From assembly GCA_964435085.1 (NCBI GenBank), contig CAYSXQ010000011.1, positions 1-30,390 on the forward strand: a stretch of 30,390 nucleotides of DNA, read 5' to 3'. Both the position numbers and the translations under genes were made by a program. Positions 7,413 to 15,036 of this stretch are shown piece after piece. This DNA comes from UBA917 sp964435085 (GTDB taxonomy: Bacteria > Patescibacteriota > Patescibacteriia > Patescibacteriales > Patescibacteriaceae). Below the pieces are notes generated by a model. The model had not been told where the DNA came from. It was given only the letters and a program-made list of their open reading frames with translations, and ran no database searches. Each line of letters begins with the position of its first letter. Position 1 is the stretch's first letter.

Positions 7413-8780
7413 ATGGAAGTTAATGCACAGATTTTTAAAGCTTACGATATCAGAGGTATCTATCAACAAGACTTCGACGAGGACTTAGCTTACAAGCTCG
7501 GCAAAGCCTATGTTAAGCTCAGACAGCAAGAGCTGGGTCGAGAGAGTATAACTGTCGTTTCCGCTCGCGATATGCGTCTGTCTTCTGAATCTCTGCAGGC
7601 CAGTGTCATCAAAGGCATGGTCGAAGCCGGGGCTCAAGTTATTAATATCAATCTCGCTTCGACACCAACTTTCTACTTCGCAGTGGCTCATTACGGTTAT
7701 GATGGTGGTATTCAAGTCTCTGCTAGTCACAATCCTAGTAAGTATAATGGCTTTAAAATGGTGCGCGAGCGCGCTCTACCAATTGGTGAGGGCAATGGCA
7801 TGGAAGAGATTAAAGCTTTGGTTCTCGGCGCCGATCTGCCTGCTGCCAGCGAGACTGGCTCTGTCCTTGAAAAGAGCGGCGTCATTGCCGATCAAGTTGC
7901 GCACGACTTAGAACATGTTGATCTTGCTTCCATTAAACCGATGACCATTGTCATCGATACCGCTAACGCCATGGGCGCGACTTTCTTTGATGAATTATTT
8001 GCCAAATTACCGCAAATTAAACTCATCAAGATGAATTGGCAACTCGACGGCACTTTCCCAGCGCACGAAGCTGACCCATTCAAACATGAAAACATGGTCT
8101 CACTCTGCGAGCGCGTAGTAGCCGAACAAGCCGATCTCGGCATCTCCACCGACGGCGACGCCGATCGCATTTTCTTCACTACCGAAGACGGCGAGACGAT
8201 CGAAGCTGGCATCACGCGCGCCATTCTCTGTCAGATTTTCCTAGCTGAGCGTCCTGGCGCCAAAATTGCCTACGATATCCGCCCCGGCCGCATCACTCCC
8301 GACACTATTATCAGTCACGGCGGCACACCCATCGTGACACGCGTCGGCCATTCACTTATCAAAGCACAAACTATTGCTGAAGGCGCCTATTTCGCCGGCG
8401 AGTCTTCCGGCCACTTCTTCCTGAACATGGACGAAGGCTGCTACGAAGTCCCCATGATCGTTGCTCTCAAGATTATGTCCGAGCTCAGTAAGTCTGGCCA
8501 GACTTTTAGCGACTATATTAAGCCTTACCAAAAATATTTCCACTCTGGGGAAATTAATAGCACAGTCGCCAATCCTAAATCTAAAATTGAAGAAATCAGA
8601 AGTAAGTTTGCTGATGGCAAACAAAGCGAACTCGATGGCATCACTGTCGAATACGATGACTATTGGTTCAATGTCCGGGCTTCCAATACTGAACCCTTGC
8701 TCAGGTTAAATTTGGAGGCGACTACTAAGGAAAAAATGGAGGAGAAGAGAGATGAGCTGTTGGAATTAATTAGGTCTTAA
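7413..8780 (+). CDS. Phosphomannomutase/phosphoglucomutase (alpha-D-phosphohexomutase family)
   Basis: Moves phosphate between C1 and C6 of hexose phosphates, feeding sugar nucleotides for surface polysaccharide or glycolytic entry. The four family signatures appear in order: KAYDIRGIY near the N-terminus, active-site SASHNPSKYNG with the phosphoserine at S105, the Mg loop DGDADR at about 247-252, sugar-binding GESSGHFF at about 329, and the phosphate loop SNTEPLLRL near the C-terminus. The 455-aa length is normal for AlgC/ManB proteins. Bases about 8040-8460 use visibly more G/C-ending codons than the rest of the gene. Which hexose it prefers cannot be told. Confidence 0.93.
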   Translation: MEVNAQIFKAYDIRGIYQQDFDEDLAYKLGKAYVKLRQQELGRESITVVSARDMRLSSESLQASVIKGMVEAGAQVININLASTPTFYFAVAHYGYDGGIQVSASHNPSKYNGFKMVRERALPIGEGNGMEEIKALVLGADLPAASETGSVLEKSGVIADQVAHDLEHVDLASIKPMTIVIDTANAMGATFFDELFAKLPQIKLIKMNWQLDGTFPAHEADPFKHENMVSLCERVVAEQADLGISTDGDADRIFFTTEDGETIEAGITRAILCQIFLAERPGAKIAYDIRPGRITPDTIISHGGTPIVTRVGHSLIKAQTIAEGAYFAGESSGHFFLNMDEGCYEVPMIVALKIMSELSKSGQTFSDYIKPYQKYFHSGEINSTVANPKSKIEEIRSKFADGKQSELDGITVEYDDYWFNVRASNTEPLLRLNLEATTKEKMEEKRDELLELIRS

Positions 8781-8829
8781 ATTAAAGTATTACTCTAGGC
8801 TTGTCTCAGAGTTATTCATTGAAGTCTGA

Positions 8830-8859
8830 TTGCAGGGGGGGGGCAATAAGTGCTATATT
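8830..8859 (+). promoter_or_regulatory. Candidate promoter with a G9 tract in its spacer
   Basis: TTGCAG (8830-8835) and TATATT (8854-8859) are 18 bases apart, and the -10 carries an extended TG (TGC-TATATT). Nine consecutive G's (8835-8843) occupy the upstream half of the spacer and touch the -35. The -35 is a poor match, so the extended -10 is the more convincing part. The leader to the ATG at 8921 would be about 55 bases. Confidence 0.4.
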
Positions 8860-8920
8860 TAAAACAGACGTATAAAATTAACTTTCTATTAATTAATTTA
8901 ACCGTAGCTAATTAACAAAT

Positions 8921-9853
8921 ATGAAAAAACTCTTGTTTTTAGGAATTTTAGCAATATCTCTAGTTGCTAATAAGAATGCACTAGCCGATGATAATGCTCA
9001 GTGCATGATTGTCGACAGCAATAATAATCCGAGCTACGGTTCTTTGTTATACGATGACAAGAAGGCTAATAATGATATTTGTGCAGTTAAATTGAAAGAT
9101 GCTGACAGTGTTTTAGGTACTTATTATCATGTCATGTTCAATAATCGTCTAATTACTGAACACTATGCTGGTGCATTGAAGTTTTATAACACCAGTAAGA
9201 AAAATATTAAAGTCATGTCTCTGCAATCTGAGGACGGTGATAGAACTTGGGATTTTTTTAATGTAGATAATGGGCAAACTTTGTCCTTGGCTCAAAATGG
9301 TGATAATTTATATATTTATGAAATAAGATCTGGACAGGATAGTCATTCACAGCTTGTCGATGGGGACATGCAGTTAATATCAAAGTCTGAATCTGGTGCT
9401 TGTAACGACGACAAAGTAAAGAGTGCTCTAACGGCCACTAAGGTTAATCCAGCTCCTGTTTTTTCTGGATTTTATGTTCAAATGGCAAGTATACCTGTTA
9501 ACGCAAAGGCTGCTTATATTCCTAAAAATAAAAATTCTGAGCTCAACTGTAAATTTAGTTGTAGTGAGGGCAGTAATTGTATCGTTGGACTCGCTCCAGA
9601 GGATTGGCATATTCCTAGCGGTGCCCCTGATGGTGATATTGGTCAAGATAGATGGCTGACAGCTATGGTGGTTAATCCTACTCTTAATATTCTTGGTCTT
9701 AGTCCAAATCTGAATCAAGTCTATTTCTCAGCCACGGGCAAGAACTGGACGGCTTATTATAGCTATGACCGCAAAACTAAAAAAGTTGCCAAGATTTCTT
9801 TAGCTAAAATTAATAAAGACAAATTAAAGTTAGTCATGCTGAAAACTTTATAA
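8921..9853 (+). CDS. Secreted protein of unknown function, 310 aa
   Basis: A classical signal peptide is clear: MKK, a hydrophobic stretch LLFLGILAISLVA, and an ALA-DD cleavage site near residue 22. The mature part is beta-rich with scattered cysteines, including a cluster LNCKFSCSEGSNCIVG around residues 208-223 that could form disulfides outside the membrane. It also has a run of Lys/Asn-rich loops. I recognise no domain. It is a single gene closed by a strong hairpin. It is likely surface-exposed or periplasm-like, and expression may be switchable through the upstream G tract. Confidence 0.75.
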   Translation: MKKLLFLGILAISLVANKNALADDNAQCMIVDSNNNPSYGSLLYDDKKANNDICAVKLKDADSVLGTYYHVMFNNRLITEHYAGALKFYNTSKKNIKVMSLQSEDGDRTWDFFNVDNGQTLSLAQNGDNLYIYEIRSGQDSHSQLVDGDMQLISKSESGACNDDKVKSALTATKVNPAPVFSGFYVQMASIPVNAKAAYIPKNKNSELNCKFSCSEGSNCIVGLAPEDWHIPSGAPDGDIGQDRWLTAMVVNPTLNILGLSPNLNQVYFSATGKNWTAYYSYDRKTKKVAKISLAKINKDKLKLVMLKTL

Positions 9854-9883
9854 GAATATAGTTGAATCTACTCCTGTAAATAA

Positions 9884-9921
9884 AAAGAGCCGCCTGATCA
9901 TTAAGGATAAGGCGGCTCTTT
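9884..9921. terminator. Bidirectional terminator between the secreted-protein gene and trpS
   Basis: An 11-bp stem AAAGAGCCGCC/GGCGGCTCTTT with a 16-base loop. T-rich tracts flank both sides, so it can end the plus-strand secreted-protein transcript and the minus-strand tsaD-trpS transcript. Confidence 0.85.
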
Positions 9922-9967
9922 GTTTGTTAAATCAAAGTATTCCTCAGGGCTTGCATCGGGTTTACAA

Positions 9968-10954
9968 TTATATACCCAAATTTTTCTTAACTCTCTCAAC
10001 TGTCATTTGCGCCTTTGGTCTCACTGCCTCAGCACCACTGGCAAGCATTTCTTTAACTTCCTTATCACTGATCTTATTAAACTTCTTCTGAAAATCAGTT
10101 AAAAATTCAGCGACCACTTCAGCTAAATCTTTCTTAAAATCACCATAACCACGACCCTCATATTTCTTCTCTAAGTTTTTCACGCCTTCTCCGGCAAGCA
10201 GTGAATAAATTGTTAACAAATTTGAAACAGCTGGCTTTTTGATCTTATCAAATTTCACTAGCGAGTCACTGTCAGTTACCGCACGCATAATCTTTTTCTT
10301 GACCACTTCCACTGTGTCGTTTAAGGCAATGTAATTGGCTGGAGCAGAGGACTTGCTCATCTTCTTCATTGGGTCATCGAGGCCCATGATGCGGGCGCCT
10401 TCCTTGCGCAAGACTACTTCAGGAATCTTAAAAGTCTGGCCAAAGTCGTGATTAAAGCGCTTAGCGATATCGCGGGCAAGCTCCACGTGTTGTTTCTGGT
10501 CGTCGCCAACCGGCACGACGTCGGTGTCGTAAAGTAAGATGTCGGCGGCCATCAGGACTGGATAGTCAAAGAGTCCGACACTGACGTTTTCTGACTTAGC
10601 ACCGGCCTTGTCTTTGAATTGCGTCATCTTGTTCAAGTCGCTCATACGGGCACTAGCGCAGTTGAGAATCCAAGCGAGCTCCGTGTGTTCTTTGATATCG
10701 GATTGCTGGAAGATAATTGATTTCTTCGGATCAATGCCGGCAGCTAAATAGACTTTGGCGATGTCGAGAATCTGTCTGCTAAAAGCCTTAGGATCTTGGC
10801 GAACAGTGATGGCGTGGTAGTCAACGACGCAGAAGATGGATTGATACTGATCTTGCATTGCGACCCACTGGCTGATCGCGCCGATATAATTACCGATATG
10901 GAGATTGCCGGTTGGCTGGACGCCGGAGAAGATACTTGGTTTCTTATTGCTCAT
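9968..10954 (-). CDS. trpS: Tryptophan--tRNA ligase
   Basis: A class I aminoacyl-tRNA synthetase charging tRNA-Trp. SIFSGVQPTGNLHIGNYIGA carries the HIGH-type motif (HIGN, 19-22). The family motif PVLMAADILLYD is followed by VPVGDDQKQHVELARDIA, and KKMSKSSA near residue 198 is the KMSKS loop. The length of 328 aa is typical of bacterial TrpS. The ATG is 4 bases after the tsaD stop, so the two genes form an operon. Confidence 0.97.
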   Translation of the reverse strand: MSNKKPSIFSGVQPTGNLHIGNYIGAISQWVAMQDQYQSIFCVVDYHAITVRQDPKAFSRQILDIAKVYLAAGIDPKKSIIFQQSDIKEHTELAWILNCASARMSDLNKMTQFKDKAGAKSENVSVGLFDYPVLMAADILLYDTDVVPVGDDQKQHVELARDIAKRFNHDFGQTFKIPEVVLRKEGARIMGLDDPMKKMSKSSAPANYIALNDTVEVVKKKIMRAVTDSDSLVKFDKIKKPAVSNLLTIYSLLAGEGVKNLEKKYEGRGYGDFKKDLAEVVAEFLTDFQKKFNKISDKEVKEMLASGAEAVRPKAQMTVERVKKNLGI

Positions 10955-10958
10955 ATTT

Positions 10959-12026
10959 TTAATTTAAATCTAGATTAGGATTAGTTTTAATAGCTGACCA
11001 CTTAATATATTTTTTCTTACGGGCTAGGAAATAGGCAGCTGCTCCGATCATGGCGGCGTTATCAGTGGTGTACTTCAAGTCTGGTAATCCGAAGAGCGCT
11101 TCTGGTAATTTATCACTGACCGCCTGAGCTAATTGACTACGCAATTCTTTATTAGCGCTAACTCCACCAGCCAGTAATACTGTTTTAGCTTGGTACTTCT
11201 TAGTCGCTTTAATAGTTTTAGCAACTAGGGTATCAATAATCGCTTGCTGATATTCTCGAGCATAAGCCGGAATTTTCTTACGCCAATTTTTATCTTTCTT
11301 GAGTGCATAAAGCAAAGCAGTCTTCAGTCCAGAAAAAGAAAAATTAAAATTAGCTGCAGTAATCATTGGTCGTGGTAATTTCAAAACTTCTTCTTTGGTC
11401 TCTTGAGTCGCTGCGACACCAATGGCTGGCCCACCTGGATAGCCAAGTTCCAACATCTTGGCCGCCTTATCAAAAGCCTCCCCAGCCGCATCATCCAAAG
11501 TATCCCCAACAATCTCATAATCCAAATGCCCCTTCATTAAAACTAACATATTATGCCCACCACTAACAGTCATGATTACAGCTGGAAATTTTATCTTCTC
11601 GATCTTTTTACTTTTTACTTTTAAATTTTTACTTTCGTCCAAGATCCAATTAGCATAAATATGTCCCGCAATATGATTAGTATCAATCAAAGGCAATTTC
11701 CACCCGTAGGCCAAGGTCTTGGCCGTCTCGACACCTACACTCAAAGAGGTGATGAGCCCTGGTCCTGCCGTCACCGCAATCGCCGACAATTTCTTAGCCG
11801 CTTCCGATGGCTTAATGCCAGCCTTAAGCAAAGCCTCATTAATCACCGGCAAAATATTTAAGACATGCTCACGCGCCGCCACTTCGGGAATGACGCCGCC
11901 GTATTTTTGATGGATTTCAATCTGTGAGGAGACGATGTTGGATAAGACCGTCACTTGCTCGCCACGACCTTCGATAACTGAAGCGGCGGTCTCGTCACAA
12001 GATGATTCAATAGCTAATATTTTCAT
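10959..12026 (-). CDS. tsaD: tRNA N6-adenosine threonylcarbamoyltransferase TsaD
   Basis: Catalytic subunit of the t6A37 tRNA modification complex (ASKHA fold). IESSCDETAAS (6-16) is the N-terminal signature. HIAGHIYANW (first His about residue 116) gives the H-x-x-x-H metal site, followed by TVSGGHNML, and GGVSANKELR (about 286-295) is the C-terminal signature. An insertion rich in Lys/Ser (SKNLKVKSKKIEKIKF) follows the metal site. The length of 355 aa is normal. A perfect TATAAT lies 12 bases before the start, so the mRNA leader is very short. Confidence 0.97.
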   Translation of the reverse strand: MKILAIESSCDETAASVIEGRGEQVTVLSNIVSSQIEIHQKYGGVIPEVAAREHVLNILPVINEALLKAGIKPSEAAKKLSAIAVTAGPGLITSLSVGVETAKTLAYGWKLPLIDTNHIAGHIYANWILDESKNLKVKSKKIEKIKFPAVIMTVSGGHNMLVLMKGHLDYEIVGDTLDDAAGEAFDKAAKMLELGYPGGPAIGVAATQETKEEVLKLPRPMITAANFNFSFSGLKTALLYALKKDKNWRKKIPAYAREYQQAIIDTLVAKTIKATKKYQAKTVLLAGGVSANKELRSQLAQAVSDKLPEALFGLPDLKYTTDNAAMIGAAAYFLARKKKYIKWSAIKTNPNLDLN

Positions 12027-12038
12027 GAGTTTTTGTAA

Positions 12039-12044
12039 ATTATA
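12039..12044 (-). promoter_or_regulatory. -10 element for the tsaD-trpS operon
   Basis: A perfect TATAAT on the minus strand ends 12 bases upstream of the tsaD ATG. No convincing -35 stands 16-18 bases further upstream. The expected leader is only about 5 bases. Confidence 0.5.
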
Positions 12045-12065
12045 CCTCTAACGCTAACATTATTA

Positions 12066-12094
12066 TTGCTTAAAATCAACCGCAATGTTAATAT
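12066..12094 (+). promoter_or_regulatory. Promoter for dinD, overlapped by an inverted repeat
   Basis: TTGCTT (12066-12071), 17-base spacer, TAATAT (12089-12094). The arms TAACATT (12055-12061) and AATGTTA (12084-12090) form an inverted repeat around the -35, and the right arm overlaps the first two bases of the -10, a position suited to a repressor. It is not a recognisable E. coli-type LexA box. Confidence 0.45.
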
Positions 12095-12116
12095 ATCTAA
12101 TAATTCTCTCAATTAT

Positions 12117-12947
12117 ATGCCTAAAGAAATTGTCGTCTCATCAATTAATAAAGACTTTGAAAGCATTAAGAAAATTAATGACTACGGAGTTGAGTATTGG
12201 GAAGCTAGAGAGCTAATGCCGCTCTTAGGTTACGACAAATGGCAAAATTCCGAAGAGCTTATTAAGAGAGCAAAGAAAGCTTGTATAAATAGTGGACAAG
12301 TTTTAGATTATCATTTTACTGACGCCAGTAAAATGATAAAAATAGCTAATAATACAATAAAAGAGACAAGTAGAAAAGTTAAGGATTATCATCTTTCCAG
12401 ATATGCCTGCTACCTAATAGCTCAAAACGGCGATCCGCGCAAAAGAGAAATTGCTCTGGCTCAGACTTATTTCGCTGTGCAGACCAGAAGGCAAGAACTC
12501 TCAGAACAATTAACAGAAAATCAAAAAAGACTCTATGTCAGAAAGGAAGTTAAGGATCACAATATAAAACTATTTGAAACTGCTAGGCAGGCAGGCGTTA
12601 GTAACTTCGGCAAATTTAATAACCAAGGCTATCTCGGGCTCTATGGCCTCAAAGCCGCGGATATTAAAAAGAAGAAAGGGATTGGTAAGGATGATATTCT
12701 TGATCGAGCTAGTGCTACTGAACTGGCGGCTAACCTATTTCGTATTACGCAAACTGATGAGCAGTTGAAAACCAAGAAAATTAAGGGAGAGGCTAGTGCT
12801 GGCTCAACTCACTTTGCTGTTGGTCGAGAAGTTAGAATGACAATTAAAAGAATTGGTGGTACAATGCCAGAGGAGCTTCCGCCACATCAGCACATCAAAG
12901 AGTTAGCTAGAGAAGACAAGAAGCGACTAAAGAGAAAAAATAAATAA
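12117..12947 (+). CDS. dinD: DNA damage-inducible protein D (DinD/BRO-N type)
   Basis: A 276-aa protein closely resembling E. coli DinD, an SOS-induced protein reported to inhibit RecA filament activity. The N-terminal Bro-N-like part reads YGVEYWEARELMPLLGY. Then come HLSRYACYLIAQNGDPRK and QTYFAVQTRRQEL, and the DinD-specific C-terminal part RLYVRKEVKDHN, GYLGLYGLKA, SATELAANLFRITQT, THFAVGREVRMTIKRIGGTMPEELP. The frame stays open to a TTG at 12066, but that TTG is the promoter -35. The ATG at 12117 gives the family's normal length. It is followed after 5 bases by a membrane-anchored small protein. Confidence 0.9.
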   Translation: MPKEIVVSSINKDFESIKKINDYGVEYWEARELMPLLGYDKWQNSEELIKRAKKACINSGQVLDYHFTDASKMIKIANNTIKETSRKVKDYHLSRYACYLIAQNGDPRKREIALAQTYFAVQTRRQELSEQLTENQKRLYVRKEVKDHNIKLFETARQAGVSNFGKFNNQGYLGLYGLKAADIKKKKGIGKDDILDRASATELAANLFRITQTDEQLKTKKIKGEASAGSTHFAVGREVRMTIKRIGGTMPEELPPHQHIKELAREDKKRLKRKNK

Positions 12948-12952
12948 TCACT

Positions 12953-13378
12953 ATGTCTAATTTTAAAATTCACAAATTTCATCTTGTTTTAGGACTTTTT
13001 GTCTTAGTTTTGGCTGCCAGTGTCTTTGTCGGCTTAGAAAGTATTCGCGCTAGAGCCGAAGAGCTCAAGAAATCTCGGGCTGTCGTAGCCGGTGAGAAGG
13101 TGAGTAGTAAAGAAGAAACCTTTGCTCAGCCCCGAGCCGTCACTCTGACTGCCGAAGTTATTAGCACTTTTGTCGGTGGCCGTGACCTAGCTGTGAAGAG
13201 TGATTATCAACAGTTCTATGTCGCTGGCTATGCCGATGAGGCTAATTATTCAGAGTGGGTGGGTGCTAAGGTCAAAGTCGAAGGCATGATCGTCGGCATT
13301 ACCTGTGCCTACGCCAAGACCTTCTTTGCTGACTGTGTCCCAGAAATCATGGCTAAAAGCATTACTAAAGTTGAATAA
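12953..13378 (+). CDS. Membrane-anchored protein of unknown function, 141 aa
   Basis: Residues about 10-28 (HLVLGLFVLVLAASVFVGL) form one N-terminal membrane segment, followed by a charged linker and an exported domain of about 85 residues. That domain is beta-rich (VTLTAEVISTFVGG, QQFYVAGYAD, KVKVEGMIVGI) and ends with two cysteines (ITCAYAKTFFADC) that could pair. The strand order is compatible with an OB-like barrel, but this is only an impression. It starts 5 bases after dinD and is probably cotranscribed with it. Confidence 0.7.
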   Translation: MSNFKIHKFHLVLGLFVLVLAASVFVGLESIRARAEELKKSRAVVAGEKVSSKEETFAQPRAVTLTAEVISTFVGGRDLAVKSDYQQFYVAGYADEANYSEWVGAKVKVEGMIVGITCAYAKTFFADCVPEIMAKSITKVE

Positions 13379-13397
13379 TCCGGCTCATCACCCAAAT

Positions 13398-13425
13398 TTG
13401 ACAAAAAACTAAAAAACATTATAAT
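13398..13425 (+). promoter_or_regulatory. Consensus promoter upstream of tRNA-Glu
   Basis: Perfect TTGACA (13398-13403) and perfect TATAAT (13420-13425) with a 16-base spacer, the best promoter in the window. The expected start is near 13432, about 80 bases before the tRNA-Glu gene. Confidence 0.8.
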
Positions 13426-13436
13426 ATCAGCATATT

Positions 13437-13455
13437 AATGCCCCAGGCATTTTTT
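13437..13455 (+). terminator. Small hairpin plus T-run just after the tRNA-Glu promoter
   Basis: AATGCC-CCA-GGCATT followed by T's (13450-13455). With a start near 13432 the RNA would meet this 6-bp stem within about 5 bases. It could act as an attenuator or give a very short RNA, but the stem is weak. Confidence 0.35.
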
Positions 13456-13510
13456 ATTACCCAACAATAAGTAATTGTCAATTGAAAATTGATAATTGTT
13501 AATTGATTCC

Positions 13511-13582
13511 GGTCCCTTCGTCTAATGGTTAGGACAGCGGCTTTTCAAGCCGTTAACAGGGGTTCAATTCCCCTAGGGACTA
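13511..13582 (+). tRNA. tRNA-Glu (anticodon TTC)
   Basis: Acceptor GGTCCCT pairs with AGGGACT (first pair G-U). The D-arm GTCTAATGGTTAGGAC is standard for Glu, and anticodon stem GCGGC/GCCGT holds TTTTCAA (anticodon TTC). The T-arm AGGGG-TTCAATT-CCCCT is intact. The discriminator is A, and CCA is not encoded (CAT follows). Confidence 0.93.
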
Positions 13583-13596
13583 CATTTTACAAAATC

Positions 13597-13614
13597 GGCC
13601 GCAAGGCCTTTTTT
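13597..13614 (+). terminator. Terminator after tRNA-Glu
   Basis: GGCC-GCAA-GGCC stem with a GNRA-type tetraloop followed by six T's, 14 bases past the tRNA. The stem is short but well placed. Confidence 0.65.
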
Positions 13615-13643
13615 GTTATCTATTTTTGAAATTTCTGCTGGCG

Positions 13644-13652
13644 TGCTATCAT
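13644..13652 (+). promoter_or_regulatory. Extended -10 at the pseudopilin start (leaderless)
   Basis: TGC-TATCAT ends 6 bases before the ATG at 13659, with TTGAAA (13626-13631) 15 bases upstream. Transcription would start on or next to the start codon. Confidence 0.45.
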
Positions 13653-13658
13653 TAAATA

Positions 13659-14711
13659 ATGCTCAAATTTCAATCTAAAAATTATCACAGCAAGTCCGCC
13701 TACACCCTAGGCGAGCTAATTTTCGTCATCTTTCTTCTCTTTGCTATTATTAGTATTTCTGTCTTTTTGCGCCGTCAGGCTCTGGACGAAGCTCATCGTC
13801 TGACCTGCCTCTCTGATGTCATTCAAATTCAAAACGCTCTTGAAACATATTTCAAATTAGAAAAATCCTATCCTGATACTTGGCTCGCTGACCTGCCTTT
13901 GATTGCTCTTAGTAGTGGTAAAGTCATTGTGCCTAAGATGCCCATTAACCAAGCTTGGTCTGGTGAAAAAACTTGCTCGGATTCGACTGTGACTTATAGC
14001 TACGCGCCACTTAATGGTGGTTATGTTATTCGCTACTGTGTCAATGGTAAGACCGAGCAACATACTAAGAAGCGAAGTGGTATCATTTTGCCCAAAGCTA
14101 AAGATTCGGATCCGGCTTTAGCTCCAGCTATTTGCCCAAGCACTAAGTGCTCCGGTGACGCTCTGTATTACAACAAGACTAATCAGGCTTGCACTAGTAC
14201 TGTTCCTGACCTAACTAATGACCCAGTGGCCCTTAGTCAACCTTGCGATGCTTGCAGTGACTACGGCGATCTTTGTAGTGGCGGCTATCTATTTTGTAAG
14301 CCTACTGACCTTGCGTGTAGTGGTAAATTTGCCGTCGCAGCACCGGTGGATTTAAGCGGTCTCTTAACTTGGGACGAGGCTAATACTGCTTGTCAGAAAT
14401 ATCAAAGCGCCGGTCTTAGTGACTGGTCCCTGCCTAATTTCAGCACCACTACTCCGGCCGCAGACTCAAGTCAGATCTGTCAATTGATGCGTAGCTCTGA
14501 GCATTGTCAAGAACAAACCGTAGTTGATAAGTGTGGAGGCGGCTGCTTACTGACAGATCAACAAAAACTTATCAAGCTGCCAGCTTTGAAGTATTGGTCA
14601 GCTCTCGAGCGTTCTGCTGACACAGCTTGGCTACAATATAGCGAGCAGGCGAGAACTGGTTATGATGATAAGTCTAATTCCCATAGTGTTCGTTGTGTCA
14701 GACCTCTCTAG
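13659..14711 (+). CDS. Pseudopilin with C-terminal Lcl/DUF1566-like domain
   Basis: The N-terminus is a type IV pilin-like signal: basic leader, then A14 | Y15-T-L-G-E19 with Glu at +5 of the mature protein, and a hydrophobic helix (LIFVIFLLFAIISISVF). Cleavage would follow Ala instead of the usual Gly. The next ~90 residues look like a pseudopilin head (EAHRLTCLSDVIQIQNALETYF, SYPDTW). A Cys-rich middle (about 150-225) follows. The C-terminus has the layout of the Lcl_C/DUF1566 fold: LTWDEANTACQKY, GLSDWSLPN, KYWSALE, TAWLQY and final VRCVRPL. That fold is often found on secreted adhesive proteins. It is probably a minor tip pilin exposing a binding domain. No pilus assembly genes lie in the window. 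Confidence 0.8.
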   Translation: MLKFQSKNYHSKSAYTLGELIFVIFLLFAIISISVFLRRQALDEAHRLTCLSDVIQIQNALETYFKLEKSYPDTWLADLPLIALSSGKVIVPKMPINQAWSGEKTCSDSTVTYSYAPLNGGYVIRYCVNGKTEQHTKKRSGIILPKAKDSDPALAPAICPSTKCSGDALYYNKTNQACTSTVPDLTNDPVALSQPCDACSDYGDLCSGGYLFCKPTDLACSGKFAVAAPVDLSGLLTWDEANTACQKYQSAGLSDWSLPNFSTTTPAADSSQICQLMRSSEHCQEQTVVDKCGGGCLLTDQQKLIKLPALKYWSALERSADTAWLQYSEQARTGYDDKSNSHSVRCVRPL

Positions 14712-14734
14712 TAATTTATTTGAACAGCTTTCTT

Positions 14735-14761
14735 TTGCTAACTATTATTTTGTGATACTAT
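14735..14761 (+). promoter_or_regulatory. Candidate promoter for the small membrane protein / Tat-signal protein genes
   Basis: TTGCTA (14735-14740) and TACTAT (14756-14761) with extended TG (TGA-TACTAT) and a 15-base spacer. The AT-rich leader to the ATG at 14824 is about 55 bases. Confidence 0.35.
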
Positions 14762-14823
14762 TAATAGGATTATTCAATTAATTATTTTTTAAAAATAAAA
14801 AAAATACAATTAATTTTAATTTT

Positions 14824-15009
14824 ATGTCTAAGCGCCCCAAGCTTCATCTGCTTTTACTATGGTATTCGACATTGCTATCAACGCTCATTACTGTGATCGG
14901 CTTCTTTACTTCCCGCACTTTGAATTATTTTGTTGCTAATGTTTTGTACTTGCCGGTGACTATCGTCTTGTGGTCCTTCGTGATTAGCAGATTTAGACCG
15001 AAGGCTTAG
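14824..15009 (+). CDS. Small two-helix membrane protein, 61 aa
   Basis: Basic start MSKRPKLH, then two hydrophobic helices (about 9-29 and 34-53) joined by a short polar turn (TSRTLNY), ending RFRPKA. Two transmembrane segments with basic residues at both ends suggest a hairpin with both ends in the cytoplasm. No family recognised. It is 27 bases before the Tat-signal protein gene and probably cotranscribed. Confidence 0.55.
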   Translation: MSKRPKLHLLLLWYSTLLSTLITVIGFFTSRTLNYFVANVLYLPVTIVLWSFVISRFRPKA

Positions 15010-15036
15010 TTCGATAAAAAAATAAATATTGGAGGC

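Noticed and set aside
12066..12116. Upstream TTG start for dinD
   Set aside because: The TTG is part of the best -35, and the added 17 residues do not match DinD proteins.
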